From JABGQS01 sp963674545 (GTDB lineage Bacteria > Bacillota > Clostridia > Christensenellales > SZUA-584), in NCBI GenBank assembly GCA_963674545.2, contig CAXXFB010000001.1, positions 1,240,001 to 1,304,000 on the forward strand: a stretch of DNA of 64,000 bases, in the 5' to 3' direction. Shown one piece after another: positions 17,601-26,024 of this stretch. The notes under the pieces are model-generated. The model saw only the letters and a list, made by a program, of their open reading frames with translations, was not told where the DNA came from and made no database searches. The position numbers and the translations under genes are program-made. The first letter of the stretch is position 1. The number at the start of each line of letters is the position of its first letter.

Positions 17601-18016
17601 TTTACATCATAGATTATTGCTGCGCTGCTAAGATTCTCAAACAGCTTTTTATACTGCTGTCTAATGTTTTCTTCCTCTTGCCTGCTCATGTAATAATCGG
17701 TTATATCATTGGTAAACACTACAAAGTTGCCGTCTTCCTGCCGCAATAATGTGCATCTTCCATATCTCGTATGCCCATCTTTTGTGAGGTATGGATACTC
17801 CCAATTGTATTCCTTCTTGTCAGACCCTGACAAAACCTGTCTTTCAAAATTCTTTACACTATCTTTTGAAACTAAAAAGTCCTTGATATTCATGTCAAGA
17901 AGCTCAATTCGGTTATATCCGCTGTTCCTTCCAGCTTTGCTGTTCATGCCTATGATTTTACCAGTCCTGTCAAACTTGTATATTTCGAAAGGGCTTATTT
18001 CATAAAGCTCGGCCAT
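14669..18016 (-). CDS. Multi-PAS sensor histidine kinase
   Basis: A 1,115-residue cytoplasmic kinase with about seven PAS/PAC modules in tandem (recurring PAC ends such as FTNDITD, FFRDITAE, TVKDITEI, IFDDTER, ILSDITD, AIRDITEQ) followed by a kinase core: AHEINNPINGILNYGQ, NLLTNARDAL, DFGRGIS, FTTKKEDKGTGLGLSIS. No transmembrane segment is evident, so the ligands are probably internal (redox, small molecules). Its ATG comes immediately after the TAA of the preceding PAS gene in the same frame, with no clear ribosome site. The two therefore look like one longer protein cut by a single stop codon, or a pair joined by reinitiation or readthrough. It precedes the solute-binding kinase gene by 23 bases. 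Confidence 0.88.
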   Translation of the reverse strand: MAELYEISPFEIYKFDRTGKIIGMNSKAGRNSGYNRIELLDMNIKDFLVSKDSVKNFERQVLSGSDKKEYNWEYPYLTKDGHTRYGRCTLLRQEDGNFVVFTNDITDYYMSRQEEENIRQQYKKLFENLSSAAIIYDVKNEGEKPEDYIIRDINRAGRKIENVKKKDVLGINLKDFRPNVEEFGIIKEFHSVFKTGKPVHFPPSPYIEKKQKRYFENDIVKLNDNQIVALYNDVTNMIEEHQELDEKKKMLDSYLQKAPYGIFVADANGKYKDVNEEAQKMSGYSRKELISMNVNSLQAPDTKMPGSKSFAILKGNGSIEMEKDYITKKGERRTWYLRAAKVDNDNYVGFFRDITAEKETHRELERSREEMRALFNNAGVGIGYFDPEGRAIMLNNMAARNMGGNPEDFEGKTINELFTERDAKVFMKRLKLALKTKKSKEYEDIDITPEGKEWFTSTYNSIYNSNNELMGVEITVKDITEIKKAEDALRISEERFRSMIEASSANMLLINPENAKIEHANPAACSFYGWPLKDMLQKTKYDLNIVSKSEIDKTINSIVKNGSARLSLKNKLRDGRIRDVIVDSTLVEIDGKKQLFSIIFDDTERVEAEKKLNERANRYRLLFEDAPLGYQSLDDEGRFIVVNDTWLQMFGYKKKDVIGKRFDKFIVPDEAKKFEEAFQNFNGIGNNIVDLRMVKKDNSIITVKFTSRKAHKGPGSFKNAHCHCILSDITDQLEAQKKLESKERRLRRSQKIAKSGSWEIEEGSDMIWASENAFAIYGMPEDTGYVSVDYVEQCIHEDDREMAHKALIDFREGKRGYDLIFRIKPPLTGETKYIRSVAELEVDSENKTMKVLGAIRDITEQVSLEKEKEKADSILRNQQKLESIGTLASGIAHEINNPINGILNYGQVISDSVEEDSDIKNFAQEIIRETNRVSVIVKNLLDFSRQNNQQHSYARLEDIVEGTLSLIRTIFRHDNIELNVKIAKNICKIKCRSQQIQQVLMNLLTNARDALNERYPGADKNKIINLTCKQYTQDKRKWISIDVEDFGRGISDEIKQRIFDPFFTTKKEDKGTGLGLSISYGIVKEHHGQITVESEPDKFTRFTLHLPCDNGWDLK

Positions 18017-18397
18017 TTAGTCTTCAAGGCTCTTTTCTTTTGAGATGTCAACGAAAACCAAAACAAAATAGCCCCTTTCAGGGCAATAGGCTTTCGCACG
18101 GTAAGGCGCATTAAATGTGTTTGAATATCCCTCAAAATCGCTTTCGGTTCCGGAAAGTGCAATTTCTCCGTAAACCTTGATCCAGTTTGGCTTTCGTCTA
18201 TTAATACCAGGGAGCACTTCGGTTGCTTTTCTGTTGATAACATCAGATTTCTTTAGCCCTGTTAGTTTTGAAAAAGTCTCGTTTACGTCAAGAAACACAA
18301 AATCTACAGGCTCACCTTTTTCATCAACCAGCACTTTGTGATATGCATATCCTAACGGACTATTGTCTAAAATATCTTTATAAAAATTTTTATTCAT
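18017..18397 (-). CDS. PAS-domain N-terminal segment, cut from the kinase by an in-frame TAA
   Basis: A 126-residue single PAS domain (ILDNSPLGYAYHKVLVDE to FVLVFVDISKEKSLED). Its stop TAA (18019-18017) is followed without a gap by the ATG of the multi-PAS kinase in the same frame; removing that one codon would give a continuous 1,242-codon kinase. AGGGTGA lies eight bases before ATG 18397, so this segment is the true start of translation. Possible explanations are a nonsense mutation, a sequence error, stop readthrough or termination-reinitiation. As a free PAS protein it could still bind ligand, but the absence of an output domain makes independent function doubtful. Confidence 0.75.
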   Translation of the reverse strand: MNKNFYKDILDNSPLGYAYHKVLVDEKGEPVDFVFLDVNETFSKLTGLKKSDVINRKATEVLPGINRRKPNWIKVYGEIALSGTESDFEGYSNTFNAPYRAKAYCPERGYFVLVFVDISKEKSLED

Positions 18398-18409
18398 AAT
18401 ATTATCACC

Positions 18410-19462
18410 CTAAAGCAGCATAGAGCCTGGTGTTGTTGATAAATCGTAGTTGTCCTTTTCGAACAGATCTATAGCTGCAGTTGCTGCCTTTCTGTCATAT
18501 AGGACCCCAATGTTCTTTTTTATCTCGTCCAGAGCTATATCCAGACCAAACCCTGGTCTGTATGGTCTGTGGGAAGTCATCGCTTCAATAACGTCGGCAA
18601 TCGCAAGTATACGTGCTTCGACTCCTATCTCATCGCCCTTAAGTCCATTTGGATAACCGCTTCCATCCAGCCTTTCGTGATGCTGCATTATAATGTCGGC
18701 AACCGGCCACGGCAGCTCTATATTCTTTGTCAGCTCATATCCGTTACTTACGTGTTCCTTTACTACTGCAAATTCACCTTCACTGAGCTTGCCCGGCTTT
18801 GACAGTATCTCTGATGCAATATACAATTTGCCAATGTCGTGAAGATAGCCCGCAAAATAGATACATTTCTTCTTTTCATCATCCATTCCAAGCTTGCCGG
18901 CAATTGCTAGGGACAGCGCCCCGACTCTTCGCACATGGCCAACGGTATACGGATCTTTGTGCTGTAATATCTGAACTATCGTCTCTATAGTGCCGTTGAC
19001 CGCCTTCTGCAACGCCTGGGTACGCTTTAACACCAACTTTTCGAGGTTGTTCCTGTATTTTTCATTCTCTATTTCAAGTTTTCTTTTCTTGTCTACAAGT
19101 GTCTTCTCGTTAAGTGCATACCTTACGGCTTTAATCAGCGTATCTTTGGAAACAGGCTTGATCAAATAGTCGTTAGCATTATACCTGACCGCTTCCTTTG
19201 CTGTTTCAATTGTTGGCTAACCAGTCATCACTATTATAGGGATGTTGTCCTTTTTAGATTTGTACTCTCCCAACAACTCTATACCCGTAGCTTTTGGCAT
19301 TATTATGTCGGTGATGATAAGATCCAATTCCTGCTCTGAAGCTATCTTATTTGCTTTACTAACTTCATCAGCTAAGAAAACTTCGTGACCTTCTTTTTTT
19401 AAGAAAATCTCAAATGTAGCCCTTATGCTCTGTTCATCATCGACAACCAGAATTTTAGCCAT
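18410..19462 (-). pseudogene. Receiver-HD-GYP response regulator interrupted by TAG
   Basis: The frame from ATG 19462 (GGAGG five bases upstream) encodes a receiver domain (ILVVDDEQSIRATFEIF, phospho-acceptor Asp in LDLIITDIIMPKATG, IPIIVMTG), then TAG at 19219-19217, then continues in the same frame with PTIETAKEAVRYNANDYLIK and a full HD-GYP domain (GHVRRV, YLHDIGKL, HHERLDGSGYP). Receivers usually have Tyr, Phe or His after MTG, so TAG most likely replaces a Tyr codon. HD-GYP domains hydrolyse cyclic di-GMP. Without readthrough the product would be an 82-residue truncated receiver. The downstream part has no credible start. It heads the cluster with the two kinases and would be their natural partner. 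Confidence 0.85.
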
Positions 19463-19474
19463 ATGTGCCTCCAA

Positions 19475-19826
19475 TATTTTGCATTTTCTTTTGTTGCTTT
19501 TTTCCTATAGATGCTTAATTACTGAAGTTTTGTTTCATTTCGCTTCTTTTAAACGATAACAATAAAAACCCACAATAATAGTTATAAGTTAAATATAAAC
19601 CCCATAGTATAAGTATAAACATATATTATGTAAAAAGCAATCCGTTGGATAGAAATTAAATAAAAGACACCGCATCCCATCTTTGATTTCAAATGGATTG
19701 AATATATAACAGACATATGGTTTATCAGGAATAATGTTTGCTTAATATGGAAAACCTTTTATTGCAATCAGTCAGTCCATATAGAAATAGAGACTATTTT
19801 TAAGTAAACTTTCTTATATTTTTCCG
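19475..19826. other. AT-rich spacer upstream of the sensory operon
   Basis: About 350 bases lie between uvsE (ending 19827) and the receiver-HD-GYP start. The sequence is strongly AT-rich. I see no terminator with a proper stem for uvsE, no confident promoter and no RNA gene; the promoter of the sensory cluster must be here but cannot be fixed by eye. Confidence 0.4.
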
Positions 19827-21029
19827 TCATTCTGAAAGAAAATGCTTTATTGATCTATAATTCTTCTTGCCTTCAGAATATTCACCGACTAGCACTCTGA
19901 ATTTATTCTTTTCGGCAATCAATGTTTCCGTTTTGAAATACCCCCATATATGCTGGGCTGCGTTTATGCCTGCGCCAACATCTTGTTCTCGCTCCAATGC
20001 GCTTTCAACAAGCCTGTAAAAAGCGACGGCATCGGGGCTTCTTTTATCCTTCAGAAGCTGTCTTATACTGTTATAAGCATGCGCAGACCTGGACAGCACA
20101 AGATACTTATATTTTGCCCATTCACGCTCTAGAAATTTCACATGAGGAGCATCGCTTACAAGCAGACTGCATTTTACTGCCGAGAGGTTCTTGTCCTTGA
20201 CTTCCAGCATTATATCAATGTTGCTTTTTTTCAGCCCTTTATAAAACTCCAGAAACTCATCAGCTTTTATAAAATCTGAATGCGCTCCACTTCTGCCGCT
20301 TTGTGCCTGTTGAGAATAATGTATCTTTTGTATTCCGTCCTCGCTTTTCCACGTTTTTGTACACTTCTCTATCCAATCATATACAGAACCGGCCTTCTCC
20401 GGACTGTTCAGTTCATGATGAAGGTTGTCGAACACTACCGGCAAACCTGTAATATCTGAAATTTCAAGGATATCCTCTATATTATATGACCTGTCGTCGT
20501 TCTCGATTACCAGCCGTTTTTTGACCTGTTCATCCAGCTTCATATACCGCTCTGTGAATCTTCGCGCAGAAGCTTTCTTATCGCCATAAGCTCCGCCTGC
20601 ATGAAGTACAATTTTGCAGTCTTTACCGCAGCCAAGCGAATCAAGTAATGCGCAGTGGTATTTAAGGTCTTCAACCGCTCTTGAAACTGTCTCTTCATTT
20701 GGCGAGTTAAGTACAGTATACTGCCCGGGGTGCATAGACACTCTTATACCGGCTTTAGAGATCATATCCCCTATTAGCTTCAGCTTATCACTGAACCTTG
20801 TTTGCCAGTCAAACGTATTTTCTGGGTGAGAACCAAAAGGTATTATATCAGAACTGATCCTGTAAAGTTTTATATTGTTTTCTGTATTGTATGCTATTAT
20901 CTGCTCCAGTGCATCAAGGTTGTCCGATATAACTCTCTTTAAGTTTTCTTCATTAACATTTTTCAGGCGCAGGCTTTTCATCTTTGTTTTTTCACTGCCT
21001 ATATGCACACATGCATAGCCTATCTTCAT
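19827..21029 (-). CDS. uvsE: UV DNA damage endonuclease
   Basis: A 400-residue TIM-barrel nuclease that nicks DNA 5' of UV photoproducts and starts alternative excision repair. The family core fills residues 1-300: MKIGYACVHIG, LYRISSDIIPFGSHP, RVSMHPGQYTVLNSP, IVLHAGGAYGDK, LVIENDDRSYNIEDIL, VVFDNLHHELN, HYSQQAQSGRSGAHSDFI and IDIMLEVKDKNLSA, carrying the metal-binding His and Glu residues. Residues 310-400 form an extra helical domain (KYLVLSRSAHAYNSIRQLL, AAQHIWGYFK) that resembles the YbgA/DUF1722 fold; this likeness is tentative. Its ATG overlaps the stop of the CrtO-like gene (ATGA), so UV repair and pigment-modifying enzymes are made from one transcript. Confidence 0.95.
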   Translation of the reverse strand: MKIGYACVHIGSEKTKMKSLRLKNVNEENLKRVISDNLDALEQIIAYNTENNIKLYRISSDIIPFGSHPENTFDWQTRFSDKLKLIGDMISKAGIRVSMHPGQYTVLNSPNEETVSRAVEDLKYHCALLDSLGCGKDCKIVLHAGGAYGDKKASARRFTERYMKLDEQVKKRLVIENDDRSYNIEDILEISDITGLPVVFDNLHHELNSPEKAGSVYDWIEKCTKTWKSEDGIQKIHYSQQAQSGRSGAHSDFIKADEFLEFYKGLKKSNIDIMLEVKDKNLSAVKCSLLVSDAPHVKFLEREWAKYKYLVLSRSAHAYNSIRQLLKDKRSPDAVAFYRLVESALEREQDVGAGINAAQHIWGYFKTETLIAEKNKFRVLVGEYSEGKKNYRSIKHFLSE

Positions 21030-21532
21030 TTACTCTTACCCGCTTTCTTGCGGAGCAGGTAATCATATATTTTTACCAGCCTTGGTCTGTTGTATCTCTG
21101 CGCTATTATGCACGGAAGGTTTACGAGCAGTGCATATCCGAGCATTATCCAAATAACCACCGGCGGGCTCCACAAGCCGAAAACCCAAAACGGAACTATT
21201 TGCAGCCAATGGAAAATCTCCGCTCTGCCTGTCTCCGATATAAATGACTTTATGTACTCTGTTTCATAGCTTGAGAGCTGTTTTTTCCTAAAACCTGCCT
21301 TATGCGCTTTAGCTCCGTCGGGCAGCAGATGTTTCCATCTGTCCACTCTGAAAACGTGCTTATAGAAATCCCCGTCCTTTTCCCACCTTCTCGTCTTCAG
21401 CCAAAAACTTTTCGGGTCAAAAAACCTATCCGGAACTCTGCTTCCTATCCACGCAATGCCCGCCTGGAAAACCGGCCACAACACGATATATGAAACTATC
21501 ATAAGCCAGCCGGGTAAATTGATTATTTGCAT
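21026..21532 (-). CDS. crtO: CrtO-like glycosyl-carotenoid acyltransferase
   Basis: A 168-residue membrane protein of the family of Staphylococcus aureus CrtO, which acylates the sugar of glycosyl-4,4'-diaponeurosporenoate in staphyloxanthin synthesis. Family marks are GSRVPDRFF, RRWEKDGDFYKHVFRVDRWKHLLPDG, ISETGRAEIFHW and the C-terminal IIAQRYNRPRL, with hydrophobic segments near 8-27 and 110-145. GGAAAG precedes the ATG. It lies 15 bases after the CrtQ-like gene and overlaps uvsE by four bases. Family membership is clear. The actual lipid may not be staphyloxanthin, because a squalene-synthase-like CrtM is not in the window. Confidence 0.82.
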   Translation of the reverse strand: MQIINLPGWLMIVSYIVLWPVFQAGIAWIGSRVPDRFFDPKSFWLKTRRWEKDGDFYKHVFRVDRWKHLLPDGAKAHKAGFRKKQLSSYETEYIKSFISETGRAEIFHWLQIVPFWVFGLWSPPVVIWIMLGYALLVNLPCIIAQRYNRPRLVKIYDYLLRKKAGKSK

Positions 21533-21547
21533 AACAGCTTTCCTTTC

Positions 21548-22636
21548 CTAAAGTTTTCTTCCCTTCCATGTGGTCTTTTTTATTATAAAAGTAGCGATGA
21601 TTGAGCAAAAGAATATAACGTGAAATATCAGCAAATACACAGGATATAGTATACATACGTATAAAGGATACGAACCTATAGTATGTGCTGTTCTGTATAT
21701 TATAATCACGCTTAACAGGTAGAGCCCGCCAACAACAGCCAACATAATATAATCTGCGCTCATTAGAGTCTTCGCAATATCAAAGGGAAGTGCAGTCAAA
21801 AATGTTATCCAGCCAAAGACAATCAATAGCATCCACCACCTGATAGAAACAGAGCCTCTGGAAAAATTCTTTGACCATCCCTCAAACACCTCTTTGAAGC
21901 TGTTTGGATACATCCTGAAGCGAACTTCATCTGCCCCCAAAGTCAAGTTAACATCAAGCCCCTTCTTACTGTATACCCTGCCCAGATTCAAATCTTCTGC
22001 GACGTTGTCCTTTACCGTTTCATATCCTCCGTACTCGGAAAAAATTTGTTTCGAAATCATAATTAGCGGCCCGTAAAGACCTCGCATTTTCTTTGCACCT
22101 ATAAAGCTTACTCCTGTTGCACAAACCTCGATCAGATTAAAGAAAAGCGAGAAGTATTCATGCTGTTTTTTAACAGTATGGTAAGGCTGAACAGAGATAG
22201 GTTTTTTATTACTGATATATTCTGCTGCCAGTGACTCGACCGCGGTTGTCGAGAGCCTTACATCTGCATCTATGAAAAGCAGGATTTCGCCCTTTGCCGC
22301 TTTCGCTCCGTTCTGACACGCCCATGTTTTGCCTTTCCACCCTTTTGGCAGTTTGTCTGGTTTAATATATACCGCACCCGCTTCTTTTATTATATTTGCC
22401 GTATCGTCCTGTGAATCATCGTCTACACATATAACCTCTAGCAGCTTATATGTCTGGTTTTTCAGGTCTGCAAGCAGACCCGGCAGGTTTTTCTCTTCGT
22501 TCCTCGCCGGGATGATAACAGATATTTTCAGAACTTTATCGTCTTTGTTCTTTACTCTTTTAAGCCGAGGCAGCCTGAAAAACAAAAGCACCCCTAAAAG
22601 AAATCCTATTATGATGGTATAGTAATTAAATGCCAT
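21548..22636 (-). CDS. crtQ: CrtQ-like membrane glycosyltransferase family 2
   Basis: A 362-residue GT-A glycosyltransferase. One N-terminal membrane segment precedes the catalytic domain (ISVIIPARNEEKNLPGLL, VICVDDDSQDD, LLFIDADVRLS with the DxD motif), and four C-terminal membrane helices follow after GWSKNFSRGS. This architecture and the adjacent CrtO-like gene match CrtQ, which glucosylates diaponeurosporenoate in staphyloxanthin synthesis. ATG 22636 is preferred over TTG 22639, with GGGGA spaced seven bases. It starts the crtQ-crtO-uvsE operon, divergent from the CrtN-like gene. The glycosyl acceptor is inferred; a hopanoid or other terpenoid lipid is possible. Confidence 0.78.
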   Translation of the reverse strand: MAFNYYTIIIGFLLGVLLFFRLPRLKRVKNKDDKVLKISVIIPARNEEKNLPGLLADLKNQTYKLLEVICVDDDSQDDTANIIKEAGAVYIKPDKLPKGWKGKTWACQNGAKAAKGEILLFIDADVRLSTTAVESLAAEYISNKKPISVQPYHTVKKQHEYFSLFFNLIEVCATGVSFIGAKKMRGLYGPLIMISKQIFSEYGGYETVKDNVAEDLNLGRVYSKKGLDVNLTLGADEVRFRMYPNSFKEVFEGWSKNFSRGSVSIRWWMLLIVFGWITFLTALPFDIAKTLMSADYIMLAVVGGLYLLSVIIIYRTAHTIGSYPLYVCILYPVYLLIFHVIFFCSIIATFIIKKTTWKGRKL

Positions 22637-22906
22637 CAATTTTCCCCTTACATTATGTAAAATAATACTTCTTTTTCTCAGATTTGGCGATACTTTATAT
22701 TCTCTTTTATTAAAGTATCATTTAGTCTTTCATATCATCACATATTATATCACGTTTTATATCCTTTAACATGTTTCTCTTTTATATTCTGTTTTTTCGT
22801 AAAAAAGATGTAGATCGTGATTGTTTATAATTACACAAAATTGACAAACACATCTTCAGACTATAAAATCATTAGTAATAAAAAAATTCTTGTTCACGAG
22901 GTCTGT

Positions 22907-24505
22907 ATGAAATATGATGCAGTTATAGTAGGCGGAGGCATTTCAGGATTAACTTCAGCGGCTTTTTTATGCAAATCCGGACACAAAGTTTTACTATGCG
23001 AAAAAGAAGATGGTGTCGGCGGCCTGGTTGGCTCGTTTGACTATAAAGGCTTCACTTTTGATGCAGGAATAAGAGCAACTGAGAACTCTGGTGTGCTTTT
23101 CCCTATGCTTAAAAAACTTGGCATAGATCTTGAATTTTTATGCAACCCTGTTTCTTTGGGAATAGAAGATAATATAATAGATATAACATCAAAAGACAGC
23201 CTTGTTCAGTATCAGAATATGCTTACAGACAAGTTTCCTGATGATGCAAAAGAAATCGAAGAGATAATGAAGACCGTCAAAAAAATAATGGACTATATGG
23301 ATATATTATACGGTATTGACAACCCGCTTTTTCTTGATATTAAGCAGGACCGCGAGTATCTAATAAAAACCATACTGCCATGGATGTTCAAATATATTGC
23401 TACCGTTGGTAAGATAAAAAAATATAACACCCCGATAGAAGATTATCTTAAGAGTGTAACTGATAACGAAGTGCTGGTCGACATAATTGCGCAGCATTTC
23501 TTCAGTAATACACCCGCTTTTTTTGCACTAAGTTATTTTAGCTTGTACCTAGATTATAAGTATCCCAAAGGCGGCACAGGTAAGCTTATCGAAGCGCTTA
23601 AAAACTATATTACAGCTGCCGGCGGACAGATAGAAACGGGCATTGAGATAAATAAAATCGACCTGTCCGAAAAGACTGTATCTAACACTGAAGACACTAA
23701 ATATTCTTATAAAAAACTAATATGGGCAGCCGATTTAAAGACACTGTATAGCAGCCTTGCAGGTGAAGAAAAGCTAAACAATTCAACAAGGAAAAGAATT
23801 GAAAATTTCAGAGAGCTTATCGCGGATAAAACAGGCGGAGATTCTGTTTTGACTCTCTACCTTACTTCTGATCTTGATAAAGAATATTTCGGAAAAATAC
23901 ACGGCGCACACTTTTTCTATACTCCTGAAAAACAGGGCCTAAGCAAAGCTTCTATCTCTGATATTAAAATGCAGGGCAACACATATACGGATGATAAGAA
24001 TGCAATCTTTGAGTGGGTGCGAGACTTTATTAAACTCAACACTTTTGAGATATCTATACCTGTTTTAAGAGATGAAACCCTTGCTCCTGAAGGTAAAACC
24101 GGACTTATTATGAGTGTTCTAATGGATTATTCTTTAGTTAAGCACATTGAAAACATGGGGTGGTATGAGGAGTTCAAACATCTCTGCAAAGAAGCGATCA
24201 TAGACTCGCTGAACTCATCTGTCTACCCGAAACTTAAAGAAAGCGTAGCGGACGGTTTTGTCTCTACACCGCTGACAATGAAGAGGCTGACCGGCAACAC
24301 CGATGGCGCTATAACAGGCTGGTCCTTTAAAAACAGTGCAATACCTGCCGTTACGAGCATGCCGAAAATTGCAAGGTCTATTGATACACCTATACCAGAT
24401 GTTGTGCAGGCAGGCCAATGGGCATACAGCCCGTCGGGGCTTCCCATATCTATACTAACAGGAAAGCTCGCCGCAGATAATGTAATCAAAAAGTTAAAAC
24501 GTTAA
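22907..24505 (+). CDS. CrtI/CrtN-like FAD-dependent desaturase or oxidase
   Basis: A 532-residue flavoprotein of the phytoene desaturase/amine oxidase superfamily. The N-terminal dinucleotide fold is AVIVGGGISGLTSAAFL with the E of LLCEKEDGVGG, followed by GFTFDAGIRA. The C-terminal FAD closure is VVQAGQWAYSPSGLPISILTGKLAAD. In CrtI/CrtN enzymes these bracket a desaturation site for carotenoid precursors; retinol saturase-like enzymes share the fold. ATG 22907 has GAGGT four bases upstream, and the frame opens earlier without a ribosome site. It is divergent from the crtQ-like operon and its last 12 bases overlap the convergent SDR gene. Pigment function is inferred from neighbours. Confidence 0.78.
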   Translation: MKYDAVIVGGGISGLTSAAFLCKSGHKVLLCEKEDGVGGLVGSFDYKGFTFDAGIRATENSGVLFPMLKKLGIDLEFLCNPVSLGIEDNIIDITSKDSLVQYQNMLTDKFPDDAKEIEEIMKTVKKIMDYMDILYGIDNPLFLDIKQDREYLIKTILPWMFKYIATVGKIKKYNTPIEDYLKSVTDNEVLVDIIAQHFFSNTPAFFALSYFSLYLDYKYPKGGTGKLIEALKNYITAAGGQIETGIEINKIDLSEKTVSNTEDTKYSYKKLIWAADLKTLYSSLAGEEKLNNSTRKRIENFRELIADKTGGDSVLTLYLTSDLDKEYFGKIHGAHFFYTPEKQGLSKASISDIKMQGNTYTDDKNAIFEWVRDFIKLNTFEISIPVLRDETLAPEGKTGLIMSVLMDYSLVKHIENMGWYEEFKHLCKEAIIDSLNSSVYPKLKESVADGFVSTPLTMKRLTGNTDGAITGWSFKNSAIPAVTSMPKIARSIDTPIPDVVQAGQWAYSPSGLPISILTGKLAADNVIKKLKR

Positions 24506-25411
24506 CCCGGCAAGCTCAAGGCTTTTATCCCAGACTTTCTTCTGAATTTCTTCGTCGAGCGCATGGGGCATCGGCTTTTCGTCTATCGTTAAGTTGAAGT
24601 ATCTTCCGCTTGTTTTTTCGAGTTCCGGCGCTGCTGCAAGATAGTAGAGCGCATTGCCCGATATCTCCGGGTCTCGCAGAAAATGCCAGACAACACCGTG
24701 CAGCCATGCACGATACAGCCAGCCGTTGTTGTTTCCGATATTTGTTCTTACGTCACCGGGGTGCATTGCGTTTACTGTAACGCCAGTGTCTTTAAGCTTA
24801 TCTGCAAGAGTTCTTACCGTCATTATCTGTGCTGTCTTGGACGCTCCATAGGCTCTAAGGCCGATGTATGGGCGTTTTCTCCAATTGAGGTCTTTTATAT
24901 TCAGACCGCCGAATCTATGTCCTTCGGAATTCACCTGGATTATTCTTCCTTGTTTGCTAGCTTTCAGCGGCTCTAGCAGCATTACCGTTAACAGAAACGG
25001 GGCAATGTGGTTGACCTGAAAAACAAGCTCGTTGCCATCTTCAGTCAGACGCCTCTTTGTTGAATGCAGACCCGCACTGTTTAACAGGACGTCTATTACA
25101 GGATATCTGCTTTTTATCGACTGCGCAGCCTGTCTTACATCATCAAGCTTTGCAAAATCTGCTGTTACAATATCAATGTTTACTTTGCTTTCTTTTAGTA
25201 TAGTGCTGCGTATACCCTGCGCTTTCGTCTCACTGCGGCATACAAGCACTATATCGGCCCCACCGGCCGCTAGTTTTATAACTGCTTGCAGCCCGACGCC
25301 CGACGTACCTCCTGAAACAACGCACAGCTTCCCTTTCATAGATTGGCTGGTCGACTTTTGCTGCGCCGATCTATTCTTTATGAACGCTAAATCCTCTTTT
25401 GTGTACTTCAT
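24494..25411 (-). CDS. Retinol-dehydrogenase-like SDR oxidoreductase
   Basis: A 305-residue classical short-chain dehydrogenase. The NAD(P) motif is VVSGGTSGVGLQA (TGxxxGxG type with Ser-Gly-Gly), NSAG follows at LLNSAGLHS, the catalytic Ser is in IIQVNSEGH, and the Tyr-Lys pair in YGASKTAQ. The acceptance of large hydrophobic alcohols is typical of this retinol dehydrogenase-like branch. ATG 25411 is chosen because GAGG lies six bases upstream; ATG 25423 overlaps the previous stop but has no site. It is co-transcribed with the NTF2-fold gene. Oxidation of a terpenoid or lipid alcohol in the neighbouring pigment pathway is a reasonable guess. Confidence 0.85.
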   Translation of the reverse strand: MKYTKEDLAFIKNRSAQQKSTSQSMKGKLCVVSGGTSGVGLQAVIKLAAGGADIVLVCRSETKAQGIRSTILKESKVNIDIVTADFAKLDDVRQAAQSIKSRYPVIDVLLNSAGLHSTKRRLTEDGNELVFQVNHIAPFLLTVMLLEPLKASKQGRIIQVNSEGHRFGGLNIKDLNWRKRPYIGLRAYGASKTAQIMTVRTLADKLKDTGVTVNAMHPGDVRTNIGNNNGWLYRAWLHGVVWHFLRDPEISGNALYYLAAAPELEKTSGRYFNLTIDEKPMPHALDEEIQKKVWDKSLELAGLTF

Positions 25412-25419
25412 TTTAGTCC

Positions 25420-25893
25420 TCATCCGAATTTCTTTCTCATAAACTTGCGGTATGGTTTTTTAAACCACGGTATGCCGTTGAATATATCTCCCCACAAGTC
25501 GTAATAATCCCGCTGCCCGATTATTCTGCCGTCTTCGTGCAGAGTAAGTTTAGTTGAACCAAAGATAGGCGTACTTGGAAACTTTTTAAACATCATTGTC
25601 ATTTTCCAGTCGAACATTATTGTATTATCTTTCATTATTATTGCATAAATATCCATCTTTAGCTGTTTGCACCGTTTAGTCAGTCGCTCGCATAGTGCAA
25701 TAAATTCTTCTATACCTTCGATACACTGGATAGAATCCTTAAACACTATGTCTTCATGGTAATATTTATAGATGTGCGACCAGTCAGGCTTGCCGTCTGT
25801 ATTGTAAGTTTTCGACCACAGCTTTAGTACGCTCTCCTCGTTCAGTTCCAGTCTTTCGATGCTGTTTTGATTGTCATCTTTCTCTTTTGTCAT
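25420..25893 (-). CDS. SnoaL/NTF2-like fold protein
   Basis: A 157-residue cytoplasmic protein with the NTF2-like cone fold pattern: an N-terminal helix with LKLWSKTYNTDGKPDWSHIYKYYHEDIVFKD, a helix pair, then strands KMDIYAIIMKDNTIMFDWKMTM and DGRIIGQRDYYDLW. Such proteins are small isomerases, hydratases or binding modules for hydrophobic ligands, including polyketides and steroids. The stop overlaps the region of the SDR gene start, so the two enzymes probably act on one substrate. Closer function cannot be assigned. Confidence 0.7.
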   Translation of the reverse strand: MTKEKDDNQNSIERLELNEESVLKLWSKTYNTDGKPDWSHIYKYYHEDIVFKDSIQCIEGIEEFIALCERLTKRCKQLKMDIYAIIMKDNTIMFDWKMTMMFKKFPSTPIFGSTKLTLHEDGRIIGQRDYYDLWGDIFNGIPWFKKPYRKFMRKKFG

Positions 25894-26024
25894 ACGCAGC
25901 TCCTTGTCAGTACCTGAATAAGGCTTATATATCCATCGTATGTTTATGTTTTGCTCCTGCGACCTTTTTATTATATCAGCAATATACTGTTATTAATAAA
26001 ATGTTGTCATATGTTTATCTAAAT

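Noticed and set aside
19217..19219. TAG read as pyrrolysine
   Set aside because: No pylT/pylS in the window, homologues carry an ordinary aromatic or His residue here, and the neighbouring gene is broken by TAA instead.
19827..24505. Complete staphyloxanthin pathway
   Set aside because: CrtM and the other desaturase/oxidase steps are not in the window; only CrtQ-, CrtO- and CrtN-like members are seen.
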